Below, one piece after another: positions 18,201 through 27,371 of a stretch of 64,000 bases of DNA; within the stretch, counting starts at the first letter, position 1; every line of letters begins with the position of its first letter. This stretch comes from Roseburia sp. (GTDB taxonomy: Bacteria; Bacillota; Clostridia; Lachnospirales; Lachnospiraceae). Location of the stretch: positions 184,688 through 248,687 of the forward strand of contig JAPFDX010000034.1 of NCBI GenBank assembly GCA_026168605.1, given 5' to 3'. The notes under the pieces are model-generated. The model did not search any database and was not told the origin of the DNA. It worked only from the letters and a program-made list of their open reading frames with translations. Made by a program: the position numbers and the translations under genes.

Positions 18201-18429
18201 TCTCCGCCTGCGGCGGGTCGCACCAGCGACACCGTTCCTCTCCGCCGCAGTGCAATCCCCCGGAGGGTTTTACTTTATAGGGAACGAAGTTTCCTGTAAA
18301 GTAATAAAGGAGCCCGGTCCAACCAGACCGGACCCCTTCCTGAGTCTTATCTGCACTCTGAATGCCTGTCGCTTAAAAAAGTAGTCATTCGTGCAGTCGC
18401 TTTCATTGAATTTAAGTAAGTCAGATCAA
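18201..18429. other. hairpin-rich gap-pgk spacer
   Basis: Besides the terminator, this spacer holds several further small dyads: CCGCCTGCGGCGG, GTCGC-acca-GCGAC, ACTTTA...TAAAGT flanking TAGGGAAC/GTTTCC (about 18269-18302), and CCGGTC-caacca-GACCGG (about 18316-18333). The last lies nearest the gap stop and could protect or end the gap mRNA. No gene is seen. Confidence 0.6.
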
Positions 18430-19446
18430 TTATGCCAACTCACTGAAGTACTTGATGGTACGAACCATCTGGGATGTATAGGAGTTCTCGTTGTCATACC
18501 ATGATACAACCTGAACCTCATACTGATCGTCAGAAACCTTGCTCACCATGGTCTGTGTAGCGTCAAACAGAGAGCCGTATCTCATACCGACGATATCGGA
18601 AGAAACGATCTCGTCCTCGTTGTATCCGAAGGACTCGTTTGCTGCTGCCTTCATAGCTGCATTGATACCCTCAACAGTAACGTCTGCCTTGTTTACAACT
18701 GCTGTTAAGATGGTGGTGGAACCTGTCGGGGTCGGTACACGCTGTGCAGAACCGATCAGCTTGCCGTTCAGCTCCGGGATAACAAGACCGATTGCCTTGG
18801 CTGCGCCTGTGCTGTTCGGAACGATGTTCACTGCTGCTGCGCGGCTTCTTCTCAAGTCACCCTTTCTCTGCGGACCGTCCAGAGTCATCTGATCGCCGGT
18901 GTAAGCATGAATGGTTACCATGATACCGGACTGGATCGGTGCGTACTTGTTCAGTGCGTCAGCCATCGGTGCCAGACAGTTTGTTGTACAGGAAGCTGCG
19001 GAGATGATGGTATCCTCTTTCTTCAATGTCTCATGGTTTGTGTTGTATACGATAGTAGGAAGGTCATTTCCTGCTGGAGCAGAGATAACAACTTTTCTAG
19101 CGCCTGCATTGATATGAGCCTGAGCCTTCTCCTTGGATGTGTAGAAACCGGAGCACTCTAATACAACGTCTACCTTTAACTCACCCCATGGGCAGTTGTT
19201 TGCATCCGGGAATGCGTAGATCTTGATCTCCTTGCCGTCAACTGTGATAGAATCCTCACCAGCAGTTACCTTGTCTGCCAGTGCATATCTACCCTGTGAT
19301 GAGTCATACTTTAATAAGTGTGCCAGCATCTTCGGGCTTGTCAGGTCGTTGATTGCTACTACTTCATATCCTTCTGCTCCAAACATCTGTCTGAATGCGA
19401 GACGGCCAATACGGCCGAAACCATTGATTGCTACTCTTACTGCCAT
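18430..19446 (-). CDS. gap: glyceraldehyde-3-phosphate dehydrogenase
   Basis: A 338-residue NAD-type GAPDH. The N-terminal dinucleotide fold starts [16 protein letters not shown]; the active-site Cys153 is in [12 protein letters not shown] and the partner His180 in TIHAYTGDQ. It oxidises glyceraldehyde-3-phosphate to the 1,3-bisphosphoglycerate that pgk uses. AGGAGG precedes the ATG, a promoter lies at 19548-19576, and a terminator follows before pgk, so gap can be made in excess of the genes below it. Confidence 0.97.
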   Translation of the reverse strand: MAVRVAINGFGRIGRLAFRQMFGAEGYEVVAINDLTSPKMLAHLLKYDSSQGRYALADKVTAGEDSITVDGKEIKIYAFPDANNCPWGELKVDVVLECSGFYTSKEKAQAHINAGARKVVISAPAGNDLPTIVYNTNHETLKKEDTIISAASCTTNCLAPMADALNKYAPIQSGIMVTIHAYTGDQMTLDGPQRKGDLRRSRAAAVNIVPNSTGAAKAIGLVIPELNGKLIGSAQRVPTPTGSTTILTAVVNKADVTVEGINAAMKAAANESFGYNEDEIVSSDIVGMRYGSLFDATQTMVSKVSDDQYEVQVVSWYDNENSYTSQMVRTIKYFSELA

Positions 19447-19547
19447 TTTTAATTCCTCCTAGAATTTGTAAATGTAATCGCCGGGCATAAATCCCCTGGA
19501 ACCGTCAAACGCAAGGTACTTGCGCCTATTGGCTCCGTGCTTTCTAT

Positions 19548-19576
19548 ATTCTAACCAATTTCCAGGGAAAATTCAA
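19548..19576 (-). promoter_or_regulatory. gap promoter
   Basis: Minus strand TTGAAT (19576-19571) and TAGAAT (19553-19548), 17 bases apart, about 100 bases before the gap ATG. The leader between contains a small dyad, CGCAA-gtacc-TTGCG (complement near 19511-19525). Confidence 0.65.
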
Positions 19577-19696
19577 GCCTTTTTCTCCACTTTATTGCCA
19601 CTTTGTTAAATTTTTCACCATTTTGGAGTTTTTCCTGTGACATACCGCAATACTGACAAGGCAAAGCGACTTTTCAAAGCGGAAACTGGTAAATCC

Positions 19697-19789
19697 CACA
19701 AATTTCCTTCCGGTTTGTTCAGGCTTCAAATCCAAGAGCTTCTAAATGTTCTGGGACAGATACTGCCACAAACCGGAAGGAAATTTGTG
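19697..19789. repeat. short palindromic relative of the long inverted-repeat family
   Basis: CACAAATTTCCTTCCGGTTTGT (split here as arms 19697-19718 and 19768-19789) forms a perfect 22-bp inverted repeat. The 49-base centre reads TTCAGGCTTCAAATCCAAGA and on to AGCTTCTAAATGTTCTGG, very like 27018-27052 in copy 2 of the long element. It seems to be a deleted or rearranged member. Confidence 0.65.
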
Positions 19790-19933
19790 TGCAATCTGTT
19801 TCCTCCTCCGCCAAACTGTGCTATACTAAACTTAATTTTAGCCGCACATCCGGCAGGAAACGGCAGAAATTTTCCGGATTCTTTTTTGTGGTGGAGAAAA
19901 ATTCCAGTGCGGGTCGACCTCCAAATGCGTTAA

Positions 19934-20021
19934 GCACCATGGAGGCAAGACTCAAAAATCATGGACGCCTCTGCGGAACATGATTTTCGTTTTAGGAGGC
20001 TTGACGGAATGTCCGGTGCGT
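19934..20021 (+). repeat. direct repeat unit 1 (88 bp identical to 20097-20184)
   Basis: An 88-bp stretch starting GCACCATGGAGGCAAGACTC is repeated without change 163 bases downstream. Inside, AAAATCATG and CATGATTTT form a stem, and AGGAGGCTTGACGG precedes an ATG. The sequence between the units resembles that after unit 2 (both contain CGCAACGGAAT), so the true period is about 163 bases with a diverged second half. Confidence 0.85.
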
Positions 20022-20096
20022 TCCCCATTTTGTGGGCGACACGCAACGGAATTTCTCATCTCCAAAAATACCTTTCTGAAATTTCTGCCGCGCTTG

Positions 20097-20184
20097 GCAC
20101 CATGGAGGCAAGACTCAAAAATCATGGACGCCTCTGCGGAACATGATTTTCGTTTTAGGAGGCTTGACGGAATGTCCGGTGCGT
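20097..20184 (+). repeat. direct repeat unit 2
   Basis: Identical to 19934-20021 over 88 bases. It sits about 105 bases upstream of the PHP-phosphatase gene and might be part of its leader. The 75 bases that follow are a diverged copy of those after unit 1. Confidence 0.85.
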
Positions 20185-20288
20185 CCGCCATTTGGTAGGC
20201 GTCCCGCAACGGAATCCCCCCAAAAAAATCTTTCAAAAATTCCTGCCGCACCATGCCAGGCATCACGATAAAATAAGGAGGATTTCTC

Positions 20289-21092
20289 ATGCTTTGGGAC
20301 ACACATATGCACAGCGCCTTCTCCGGGGACAGCGATGCCCCGCAGGACGCCATGATAAACGCCGCCATCGAAAAAGGACTTGGCGGCATCTGCTTTACCG
20401 ACCATCTGGATATGGATTACCCGGGCGGACTTGAGCTGTTTTTGCTGGATCTGCCCGCCTACACCGCATCCGTGCTGGCGCAGAAGGAACGCTACCGGGA
20501 TCGCATCCCGGTGCGCCTCGGTCTGGAACTTGGTCTGCAGCCGCAATTATCGGAGGTCTATACGGATATTCTGGCGCAGTACCCGTTTGATTTTGTGATC
20601 GGCTCCTCCCATGTCGTCCACGGTATGGATCCCTACTACGCAGAATTTTATGAGGGGAGAAGCGAGGAAGAATGCTATCTGGAATATTTCGAGTCCATCG
20701 CAGAAAATATCCGCGCCTTTGACGGTTTTGACGTCTACGGTCACATCGACTACGTCGTGCGCTACGGTCCAAACCGCAACAAATATTACAGCTACACAAA
20801 ATATGCCGACGTGATCGACGAAATCCTAAAGCTCCTGATCGAAAAGGGGAAGGGTATCGAAATCAACACCGGAGGCTTTAAATACGGGCTCGGTCACCCA
20901 AACCCCACGGAGGAGATCATCGCCCGCTACCGCGAGCTCGGCGGAGAGATCATCACCGTCGGCGCGGACGCCCACGCCCCGGAGCACGTCGCCTATGATT
21001 TTGGGAAAGTTCCCTCCATACTGAAAAAAGCCGGCTTCCGCTACTTTACTGTGTTCAAGGAGCGAAAGCCGGAGTTTTTAAAACTTCCCTAG
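20289..21092 (+). CDS. PHP-domain phosphatase, histidinol-phosphatase (HisJ) type
   Basis: A 267-residue PHP metal-dependent phosphoesterase. Metal ligands are visible in DTHMHSAFSGD (residues 4-14), CFTDHLD, GLELGLQ, IGSSHVVHG, DVYGHIDYV and TVGADAHAPEHV, the full HisJ/HisK pattern. The likely reaction is histidinol phosphate to histidinol, but no other his gene is near, so another phosphate ester is possible. AGGAGG lies just before the ATG. The long repeat-rich spacer upstream may regulate it. Confidence 0.85.
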   Translation: MLWDTHMHSAFSGDSDAPQDAMINAAIEKGLGGICFTDHLDMDYPGGLELFLLDLPAYTASVLAQKERYRDRIPVRLGLELGLQPQLSEVYTDILAQYPFDFVIGSSHVVHGMDPYYAEFYEGRSEEECYLEYFESIAENIRAFDGFDVYGHIDYVVRYGPNRNKYYSYTKYADVIDEILKLLIEKGKGIEINTGGFKYGLGHPNPTEEIIARYRELGGEIITVGADAHAPEHVAYDFGKVPSILKKAGFRYFTVFKERKPEFLKLP

Positions 21093-21123
21093 ACCAGTGA
21101 TGGAGTTTGGCGCCCGGTATGCA

Positions 21124-21564
21124 TTAGTTATGAATAAATGCCATGATCTGATCAACAATGTCACTATTGTCATCCTCTTGGCTATTGACATGGAAATCGT
21201 GTTTTTCTTCGTCAAAACACCCGTGTTTTTTCTCCAGCATTTTCTCAATCGGTGCAGGCAGTTTACCATGTATCCGGGCAGCAAATCTGTCTTTGATAAG
21301 ATCCAGATCTGCCGTTACAAGAATGCGGATAGCCCCTTCGGGCAAGAGTTTTAGGTGTTCCTTTTCAGAAATCACATAAATGATTGAATCACCGACGACA
21401 GCTTCCTGAAGCAGTGTCTCAAACATCTTCTCAGCCATATTCTCATTCTTCGCCAGCCGCAGATAATCCTTACCGGTATAGATGCGCGCATTTATTGCTT
21501 TACTGACTTTCTCTGCAAGCGTTGTTTTTCCTACACAACTCTCTCCAAAAATCCCAATGACCAT
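21124..21564 (-). CDS. small P-loop nucleoside/nucleotide kinase-like protein
   Basis: A 146-residue AAA/adenylate-kinase-like protein with Walker A GESCVGKTT at 7-15 and little else conserved. A later DLDLIKDRFAARIHGKLP has the basic lid look of small kinases. It follows the PurF-like gene by 22 bases and is probably the last gene of the purL unit, so a nucleotide substrate is a fair guess. The family is not certain. Confidence 0.65.
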   Translation of the reverse strand: MVIGIFGESCVGKTTLAEKVSKAINARIYTGKDYLRLAKNENMAEKMFETLLQEAVVGDSIIYVISEKEHLKLLPEGAIRILVTADLDLIKDRFAARIHGKLPAPIEKMLEKKHGCFDEEKHDFHVNSQEDDNSDIVDQIMAFIHN

Positions 21565-21586
21565 CTATATTTCTCCTTCTTTATCT

Positions 21587-22993
21587 TCACTCTTTCCCGT
21601 TCCAACAGTAGGTACAGAGCTTACACTTATCAATATCTACCGCATCCAGCATATCGTCAAGTCTGTTAAACCGCAAAGTTGTAAAATTTAACTCCTTCCG
21701 GATCTCCTCGACCATCTGCTCGTACTTCTCCGACTCGGGATCTGCGTATTCCGCGAGCACCTCGTCCGTCACATTGCCATTCTCCAGCCGGTCGATCACA
21801 CGCCGCGTGATCAGATCCATTTCCGACGAAGAGCGGGAGAAATTCAGATATTTGCATCCGTACAGAAGCGGCGGACACGCCGGACGGATATGCACTTCCT
21901 TCGCCCCGCTCTGGTATAAAAATTCTGTCGTCTCGCGCAACTGTGTTCCGCGCACGATCGAGTCGTCGATCAAAAGCAGGCTCTTGTCGCGGATCAGCTC
22001 CTCGACTGCGAGAAGCTTCATCTTCGCGATCAGATTGCGCTGGCTCTGCATCGTCGGCATAAAAGAACGCGGCCATGTTGGCGTGTACTTGATAAACGGT
22101 CTGGAAAACGGGATCCCCGACTCATTTGCATACCCGATGGCGTGCGGAATCCCGGAATCCGGCACGCCTGCCACGATGTCCGGCTTTACATTGTCGCGCT
22201 GCGCCATCTTCCTGCCACAGTGGTAACGCATATTTTCCACGCTCGTCCCCTCGTAGGAGCTCGCCGGATAGCCGTAATATACCCACAAAAAGGTGCAGAT
22301 CTTCATATCCTCTCCGGGCTTTACCAGTGTCAGGCAGCTCTCGTCCGTGATGACCGCGATCTCCCCCGGTCCAAGCTCCTTGTAGTCGGTATAGCCGAGA
22401 TTTTTGTACGCATAATTCTCAAAGGATATGCAGAATGCAGTTTCCTTTTTGCCGACGACGACAGGCGTGCGCCCGTACTTATCCCGCGCCGCATAGATGC
22501 CCGCCTGGTTCATCAAAAGGATCGACACCGAGCCGTCCACCTCCGAGAGGGCGTACTGGATACCGTCGATCAGATTTTCTTTCTGGTTGATCAGCGCCGC
22601 GATCAGCTCTGTCGCGTTGATGTCGCCGCCGCTCATTTCCAGAAAATGTGAATGTCCCTCCGAAAACAGTTTCTCCGACAGCTCTGTCATATTATTGATC
22701 TTGCTCACTGTCGTGATCGCGTAAGTGCCGTGGTGGGAGCGGACGAGCAGCGGCTGCGGCTCGTAGTCCGAGATACAGCCAATGCCGATATTTCCCTTCA
22801 TCTCCTGCACGTCCTTGTCAAACTTCGTGCGGAACGGCGCGTTTTCAATATTGTGGATGGCGCGGTCAAATCCCCGCTCGCCATACACCGCCATACCGCC
22901 GCGGCGCGTTCCCAGATGGGAATGATAATCGATCCCAAAAAACAGGTCGAACACGCAATCCTCTTTTGATGCCACTCCAAAAAATCCACCCAT
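21587..22993 (-). CDS. PurF-like amidophosphoribosyltransferase lacking the N-terminal Cys
   Basis: A 468-residue protein with the two-domain plan of PurF: N-terminal Ntn glutaminase-like domain (YHSHLGTRRGGMAVYG, then GNIGIGCISDYEPQPL) and C-terminal phosphoribosyltransferase with the PRPP loop LLIDDSIVRGTQL. Normal PurF has Cys as first residue of the mature enzyme. Here the start is MGGFFGV, with Gly where Cys should be; the frame is closed by a stop just upstream, so no other start supplies it. It therefore should not hydrolyse glutamine by the usual route and may use ammonia, or have a regulatory role. The C-terminus carries a CKLCTYC cluster. It follows purL by 21 bases. Confidence 0.8.
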   Translation of the reverse strand: MGGFFGVASKEDCVFDLFFGIDYHSHLGTRRGGMAVYGERGFDRAIHNIENAPFRTKFDKDVQEMKGNIGIGCISDYEPQPLLVRSHHGTYAITTVSKINNMTELSEKLFSEGHSHFLEMSGGDINATELIAALINQKENLIDGIQYALSEVDGSVSILLMNQAGIYAARDKYGRTPVVVGKKETAFCISFENYAYKNLGYTDYKELGPGEIAVITDESCLTLVKPGEDMKICTFLWVYYGYPASSYEGTSVENMRYHCGRKMAQRDNVKPDIVAGVPDSGIPHAIGYANESGIPFSRPFIKYTPTWPRSFMPTMQSQRNLIAKMKLLAVEELIRDKSLLLIDDSIVRGTQLRETTEFLYQSGAKEVHIRPACPPLLYGCKYLNFSRSSSEMDLITRRVIDRLENGNVTDEVLAEYADPESEKYEQMVEEIRKELNFTTLRFNRLDDMLDAVDIDKCKLCTYCWNGKE

Positions 22994-23014
22994 CGTCTGT
23001 CACTGTTCCTTTCT

Positions 23015-26000
23015 CTATTTGAAGTAAGCCACACCGGACTCAAACAATTTCAAATCCTGATCCCCGTAAATATTGACTGCAACGCTTCTGTCGCGGCGCT
23101 CCGAGTGCGCCATCTTGCCGAGCACACGTCCGTCCGGACTGGTGATCCCCTCGATCGCCATGTACGAACCGTTGACATTCCACTCCTCATCCATCGTCGG
23201 AACGCCCAGTTCATTGACGTACTGCGTTGCCACCTGACCGTTTGCAAAAAGCTTCTCCAGCCACTCCTTTGGAGCGACAAAGCGCCCCTCGCCGTGGGAT
23301 GCCGGGTTGCAGTATACCTTTCCTGCCTCTGCCTGCGCAAGCCACGGGGATTTGTCTGTCACAACCTTCGTGTACACCATCTTGCTGATGTGGCGTCCGA
23401 TCGTGTTGTAGGTGAGCGTCGGTGAATCCGGCGTCTGCGGGCGGATCTCACCGTAAGGCACAAGACCAAGCTTGATCAGCGCCTGAAAACCGTTGCAGAT
23501 ACCGAGCGCAAGACCGTCCCGCTCGTTCAAAAGCTGCATGATCGCCTCGGACATCTTCGCGTTGCGGAATGCGGTTGCAAAAAACTTCGCCGAACCCTCC
23601 GGCTCATCCCCCGCAGAGAATCCGCCCGGGAACATGATGATCTGCGCCTGCTCGATCGCCTCTGTAAATGTATCCACGGACTCCCGGATATCCTCTGCGT
23701 TCAGGTTCTTAAACACTTTTACAATGATATCTGCGCCCGCGCGTTCAAATGCACGCGCGCTGTCATATTCACAGTTCGTTCCCGGAAATACCGGAATAAA
23801 CACGGTCGGCTTTGCCACCTTGTGCTTACATACATAGACGTCGCTCGTCCGGTAAATATCCGTCTCCACGGTCTCTTTATTGTCGGTCGCGCGGGTCGGG
23901 AATACCTTTTCGAGCGTACCCGTCCACGCCAAAACCGCTTCCTCCACCGGGATTTTCTCTCCGGAAAATGCAAAGTACGGCTCTTTTGTCACTGCGCCGA
24001 CAAGCAGACCGTTATCGTTCATGTCCTCTGCCATCAGGATCCTGCCTGCCTCTTCCACACGCTCTGTGGGGATTTCCGCCACGATGTCTCCAAAGCCCGG
24101 CGCAAACAGCATCTCTGCGTTTACCGCCTCCTCCATCTGCACGCCAAGCTTATTTCCAAACGCCATCTTGCTGACTGCCACCGCAAGTCCCTTGCCGTCC
24201 AGCGCGTAGGCAGAGATCACAATACCTTTCCGGATCAGATCGTGCAGAACGCCGTAAAGTTTCATCACCTGACCGTATACCGGCAAATCGTACGCATCCT
24301 TCTCGATCTTAAACAGGAATAGGCGGTTTCCTGCCCGCTTAAACTCCGGTGTGATAATGTCTTTTTCTTTTGCCACATCCACCGCAAAAGATACCAGCGT
24401 CGGCGGAACATCGATCTCATTGAAACTTCCAGACATCGAATCCTTCCCGCCGATCGACGGCAGCCCGAAGCCGATCTGTGCGCTGTATGCGCCGAGCAGT
24501 GCGGCAAACGGCTGGCTCCAGCGTCTCGGGTCCTCGCTCATTCTGCGGAAGTATTCCTGGAAGGTAAAGCGCACCTTGCGGTAATCGCCGCCTGCCGCCA
24601 CGATTCTTGACAAGGATTCCAGCACTGCATAGACCGCTCCGTGGTACGGACTCCATGAGGACAGATACGGGTCGAAGCCGTAAGCCATCATCGTCACGGC
24701 GTCCGATTTTCCTTTGGCTACCGGGATCTTTGCGACCATCGACTGTGTCTCTGTCAACTGGTATTTTCCACCGTACGGCATATATACGCTGCCTGCGCCG
24801 ATCGAACCGTCGAACATCTCGACAAGTCCCTTCTGGGAGCAGACATTTAAATCGGAAAGCTCCGCCAGCCATGCGGCTCTTAAGTCTCCCTTTGCCACTG
24901 CCTCCTCCACTGCCGGCGTGCTGATCTTGTGCAGGTAATTTGCATCGGGATCCGGCATATCCACAGCGACGTTCGTCTCCTGATGCGCGCCGTTGGTATC
25001 CAAAAATGCGCGGGAGAGATTGACGATCTCTTTTCCTCTCCACTCGAGCACCAGTCTCGGTTCTTCCGTCACAACGGCAACCGCAACCGCCTCCAGATTC
25101 TCCTCCTTCGCGAAATCCAGGAATTTCTCTGCATCCTCCGGCGCAACGACAACCGCCATGCGCTCCTGCGACTCGGAGATCGCAAGCTCCGTGCCGTCAA
25201 GTCCCGCATATTTCTTCGGAACTTTATCAAGCTGCACACGCAGACCGTCCGCCAGCTCGCCGATGGCTACCGACACGCCGCCCGCGCCGAAATCGTTACA
25301 TTTCTTGATGATATGTGCGACCTCCTCCCTGCGGAACAGCCGCTGGATCTTGCGCTCGGTCGGCGGATTTCCCTTCTGCACCTCCGCGCCGCACACAGCC
25401 GTGGACTCGGTGTTGTGCGCCTTGGAAGAACCTGTCGCACCGCCGATACCGTCGCGTCCGGTGCGTCCGCCCAGCAAAATGATGACGTCACCCGGATCGG
25501 AGGTCAGTCTCTGCACGGCACGGCGCGGCGCAGCGCCCAACACCGCTCCGATCTCCATGCGCTTCGCCACATAGTCCGGGTGGTAAACCTCCTTGACATA
25601 TCCGGTCGCAAGTCCGATCTGGTTGCCGTAGGAGCTGTAACCGTGCGCTGCCTCGCGCACTAATTTCTTCTGCGGCAGCTTGCCCTCGATCGTATCCTGC
25701 ACCGGAACGGTCGGGTCTGCCGCGCCCGTCACACGCATTGCCTGATAGACATAGGTGCGCCCGGAGAGCGGATCGCGGATCGCGCCGCCCAGACAGGTGG
25801 CTGCGCCGCCAAACGGCTCGATCTCCGTCGGATGGTTGTGCGTCTCGTTCTTGAAATTGACAAGCCACTCCTCCGTCACGCCGTCCACCTCGATCGGAAC
25901 GACGATGGAACACGCGTTGATCTCGTCGGACTCCTCCTGATCGGCAAGCTTGCCCTCCTTTTTCAAACGCTTCATCGCCATCAGTGCAATATCCATCAGG

Positions 26001-26833
26001 CAGACAAACTTGTCGTCCCTGCCCGCGTAAATGTTCTTATGTGTATCCAGATAATCCTGATAGGTCTGCTCCATCGGTGCGCGGTAATAACCGTCGTCGA
26101 ACACAACCTCCTTTAACTCCGTGGAGAAGGTCGTATGACGGCAGTGATCTGACCAGTAGGTATCCAGCACGCGGATCTCCGTCATGGACGGGTCGCGTTT
26201 CTCCTCATTCTTAAAATAGTTCTGAATATGTAAAAAGTCCCGGAACGTCATCGCCAGCCCGAGCGAATCGTAAAGCGCTTTGATCTCCTGCTCCGGCATC
26301 ACCGAAAATCCGTCAAAAATCTTCACGTTCTGTGGCTCGTCAAACACCTGTACCAGCGTCTCCGGTTTCTCCATGCTGCTCTCTCTCGAATCCACCGGAT
26401 TGATGCAGTGCTTTTTGATGACTGCAAACTCCTCATCGCTGATCTCACCCTCGATGACATAGGTGACTGCGGTGCGGATCAGGGGATCCTCGTTCTCATT
26501 TAACAGCTTCACACACTGCTCCGCCGAGTCCGCTCTCTGGTCAAACTGTCCCGGAAGGAACTCCACGGAAAAGGCGCGTCCGCCGTTTAAATCAAATGTC
26601 TCCTCATAGATATCATCCACCGGCGGCTCGGAAAATACCGTCACAAGCGCTCTCTGATATGTCTCATCCGAAACATCCTCAATGTCATATCGGATCAGCT
26701 CGCGCACGCCATGCACGTTTTTGATCCCGAGATAATTCTGGATCTCCTCCCAGAGCTCTTTCGCCTTGACCGCATAGTCCGGCTTCTTCTCCACATATAA
26801 TCTTCTGACCTTACCCAAGTTTCCGTTGCTCAT
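23015..26833 (-). CDS. purL: phosphoribosylformylglycinamidine synthase, fused large form
   Basis: A 1272-residue FGAM synthase with synthetase and glutaminase in one chain. The N-terminal part has the linker and ATP/FGAR domains (TYWSDHCRHTTF, NHPTEIEPFGGAATCLGGAIRD, GGRTGRDGIGGATGSS). The C-terminal glutaminase starts at about 1030 with VFPGTNCEYDSARAFERAGA; its triad is Cys1113 (LGICNGFQ), His1243 and Glu1245 (AHSERR). This large type is common in clostridia and proteobacteria, in contrast to the split PurLQS of bacilli. The start at 26833 is preferred because GGAGG lies eight bases before it; a frame five codons longer uses that GGAGG as coding sequence. It heads a unit with the PurF-like and P-loop genes. 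Confidence 0.96.
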   Translation of the reverse strand: MSNGNLGKVRRLYVEKKPDYAVKAKELWEEIQNYLGIKNVHGVRELIRYDIEDVSDETYQRALVTVFSEPPVDDIYEETFDLNGGRAFSVEFLPGQFDQRADSAEQCVKLLNENEDPLIRTAVTYVIEGEISDEEFAVIKKHCINPVDSRESSMEKPETLVQVFDEPQNVKIFDGFSVMPEQEIKALYDSLGLAMTFRDFLHIQNYFKNEEKRDPSMTEIRVLDTYWSDHCRHTTFSTELKEVVFDDGYYRAPMEQTYQDYLDTHKNIYAGRDDKFVCLMDIALMAMKRLKKEGKLADQEESDEINACSIVVPIEVDGVTEEWLVNFKNETHNHPTEIEPFGGAATCLGGAIRDPLSGRTYVYQAMRVTGAADPTVPVQDTIEGKLPQKKLVREAAHGYSSYGNQIGLATGYVKEVYHPDYVAKRMEIGAVLGAAPRRAVQRLTSDPGDVIILLGGRTGRDGIGGATGSSKAHNTESTAVCGAEVQKGNPPTERKIQRLFRREEVAHIIKKCNDFGAGGVSVAIGELADGLRVQLDKVPKKYAGLDGTELAISESQERMAVVVAPEDAEKFLDFAKEENLEAVAVAVVTEEPRLVLEWRGKEIVNLSRAFLDTNGAHQETNVAVDMPDPDANYLHKISTPAVEEAVAKGDLRAAWLAELSDLNVCSQKGLVEMFDGSIGAGSVYMPYGGKYQLTETQSMVAKIPVAKGKSDAVTMMAYGFDPYLSSWSPYHGAVYAVLESLSRIVAAGGDYRKVRFTFQEYFRRMSEDPRRWSQPFAALLGAYSAQIGFGLPSIGGKDSMSGSFNEIDVPPTLVSFAVDVAKEKDIITPEFKRAGNRLFLFKIEKDAYDLPVYGQVMKLYGVLHDLIRKGIVISAYALDGKGLAVAVSKMAFGNKLGVQMEEAVNAEMLFAPGFGDIVAEIPTERVEEAGRILMAEDMNDNGLLVGAVTKEPYFAFSGEKIPVEEAVLAWTGTLEKVFPTRATDNKETVETDIYRTSDVYVCKHKVAKPTVFIPVFPGTNCEYDSARAFERAGADIIVKVFKNLNAEDIRESVDTFTEAIEQAQIIMFPGGFSAGDEPEGSAKFFATAFRNAKMSEAIMQLLNERDGLALGICNGFQALIKLGLVPYGEIRPQTPDSPTLTYNTIGRHISKMVYTKVVTDKSPWLAQAEAGKVYCNPASHGEGRFVAPKEWLEKLFANGQVATQYVNELGVPTMDEEWNVNGSYMAIEGITSPDGRVLGKMAHSERRDRSVAVNIYGDQDLKLFESGVAYFK

Positions 26834-26959
26834 ATGTTTTTCCTCCATCCTGAAAAATTGCAGATGCTATCCTCCGGTACAGTGTAGCATGATTTGATCA
26901 ATTAGAATAGTGAATATATTTAATATTATTTATTATTTAGGCTAATATGTTTTAAACAA

Positions 26960-27233
26960 AAGGGATTTCAAAAAGTGTATCTGGCAAATCGCGCCGGCGG
27001 TATTCTTTTTGTTCAGGTTCCAAATCTAAGAGCTTCTAAAATGTTCCGGATTGGTATTGGCTCCGGACGCAACCGCCCTCTATGCGCCTTCCGTGGCGCA
27101 GTTCGGGCTTCCGCCGGCATCCCTGCCGTCGGATTGCTGGAGACTGACGGAACATTGAGAAGCTCTAAGATTCTCCACATTCACAAGTCAGAATACCGCC
27201 GGCGCAATTTGCCGTTTACAACTTTGAAGACTC
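26960..27233 (-). repeat. long inverted-repeat element, copy 2 (reversed)
   Basis: The arms CAAATCGCGCCGGCGGTATT (26983-27002) and AATACCGCCGGCGCAATTTG (27192-27211) pair almost perfectly, and pairing continues inward over about 55 bases per side. The centre TGCGCCTTCCGTGGCGCA (27083-27100) is the reverse form of that in copies 1 and 3. It sits between the divergent purL and LysR genes, away from the LysR promoter. Confidence 0.78.
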
Positions 27234-27302
27234 TATCAATTCGAACCATATCACATATATAATAAAAAATATGACAAATATCATAATTTTCATAGGTTCT
27301 GT

Positions 27303-27333
27303 TTGACACAATTATAAGTGAGACTTATAATTG
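27303..27333 (+). promoter_or_regulatory. consensus promoter fused to a 25-bp perfect dyad
   Basis: TTGACA (27303-27308) and TATAAT (27326-27331) are 17 bases apart, a full sigma-70 type consensus. CAATTATAAGT and ACTTATAATTG (27309-27333, GAG between) form a perfect inverted repeat that fills the spacer and covers the -10. This is where an autorepressing LysR dimer would be expected to bind. It is about 40 bases before the LysR start. Confidence 0.75.
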
Positions 27334-27371
27334 AAGTATCATATGCGGTCATTCCGCCGAAACGAGGTACT

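Noticed and set aside
19961..20198. Short frames spanning the 163-bp repeats
   Set aside because: The frames end at different places in the two units and begin at ATGs inside the repeat, so coding is not kept; better seen as non-coding repeats.
26834..26960. Purine riboswitch upstream of purL
   Set aside because: No conserved three-way junction or loop motif was found in the leader, only AT-rich sequence.
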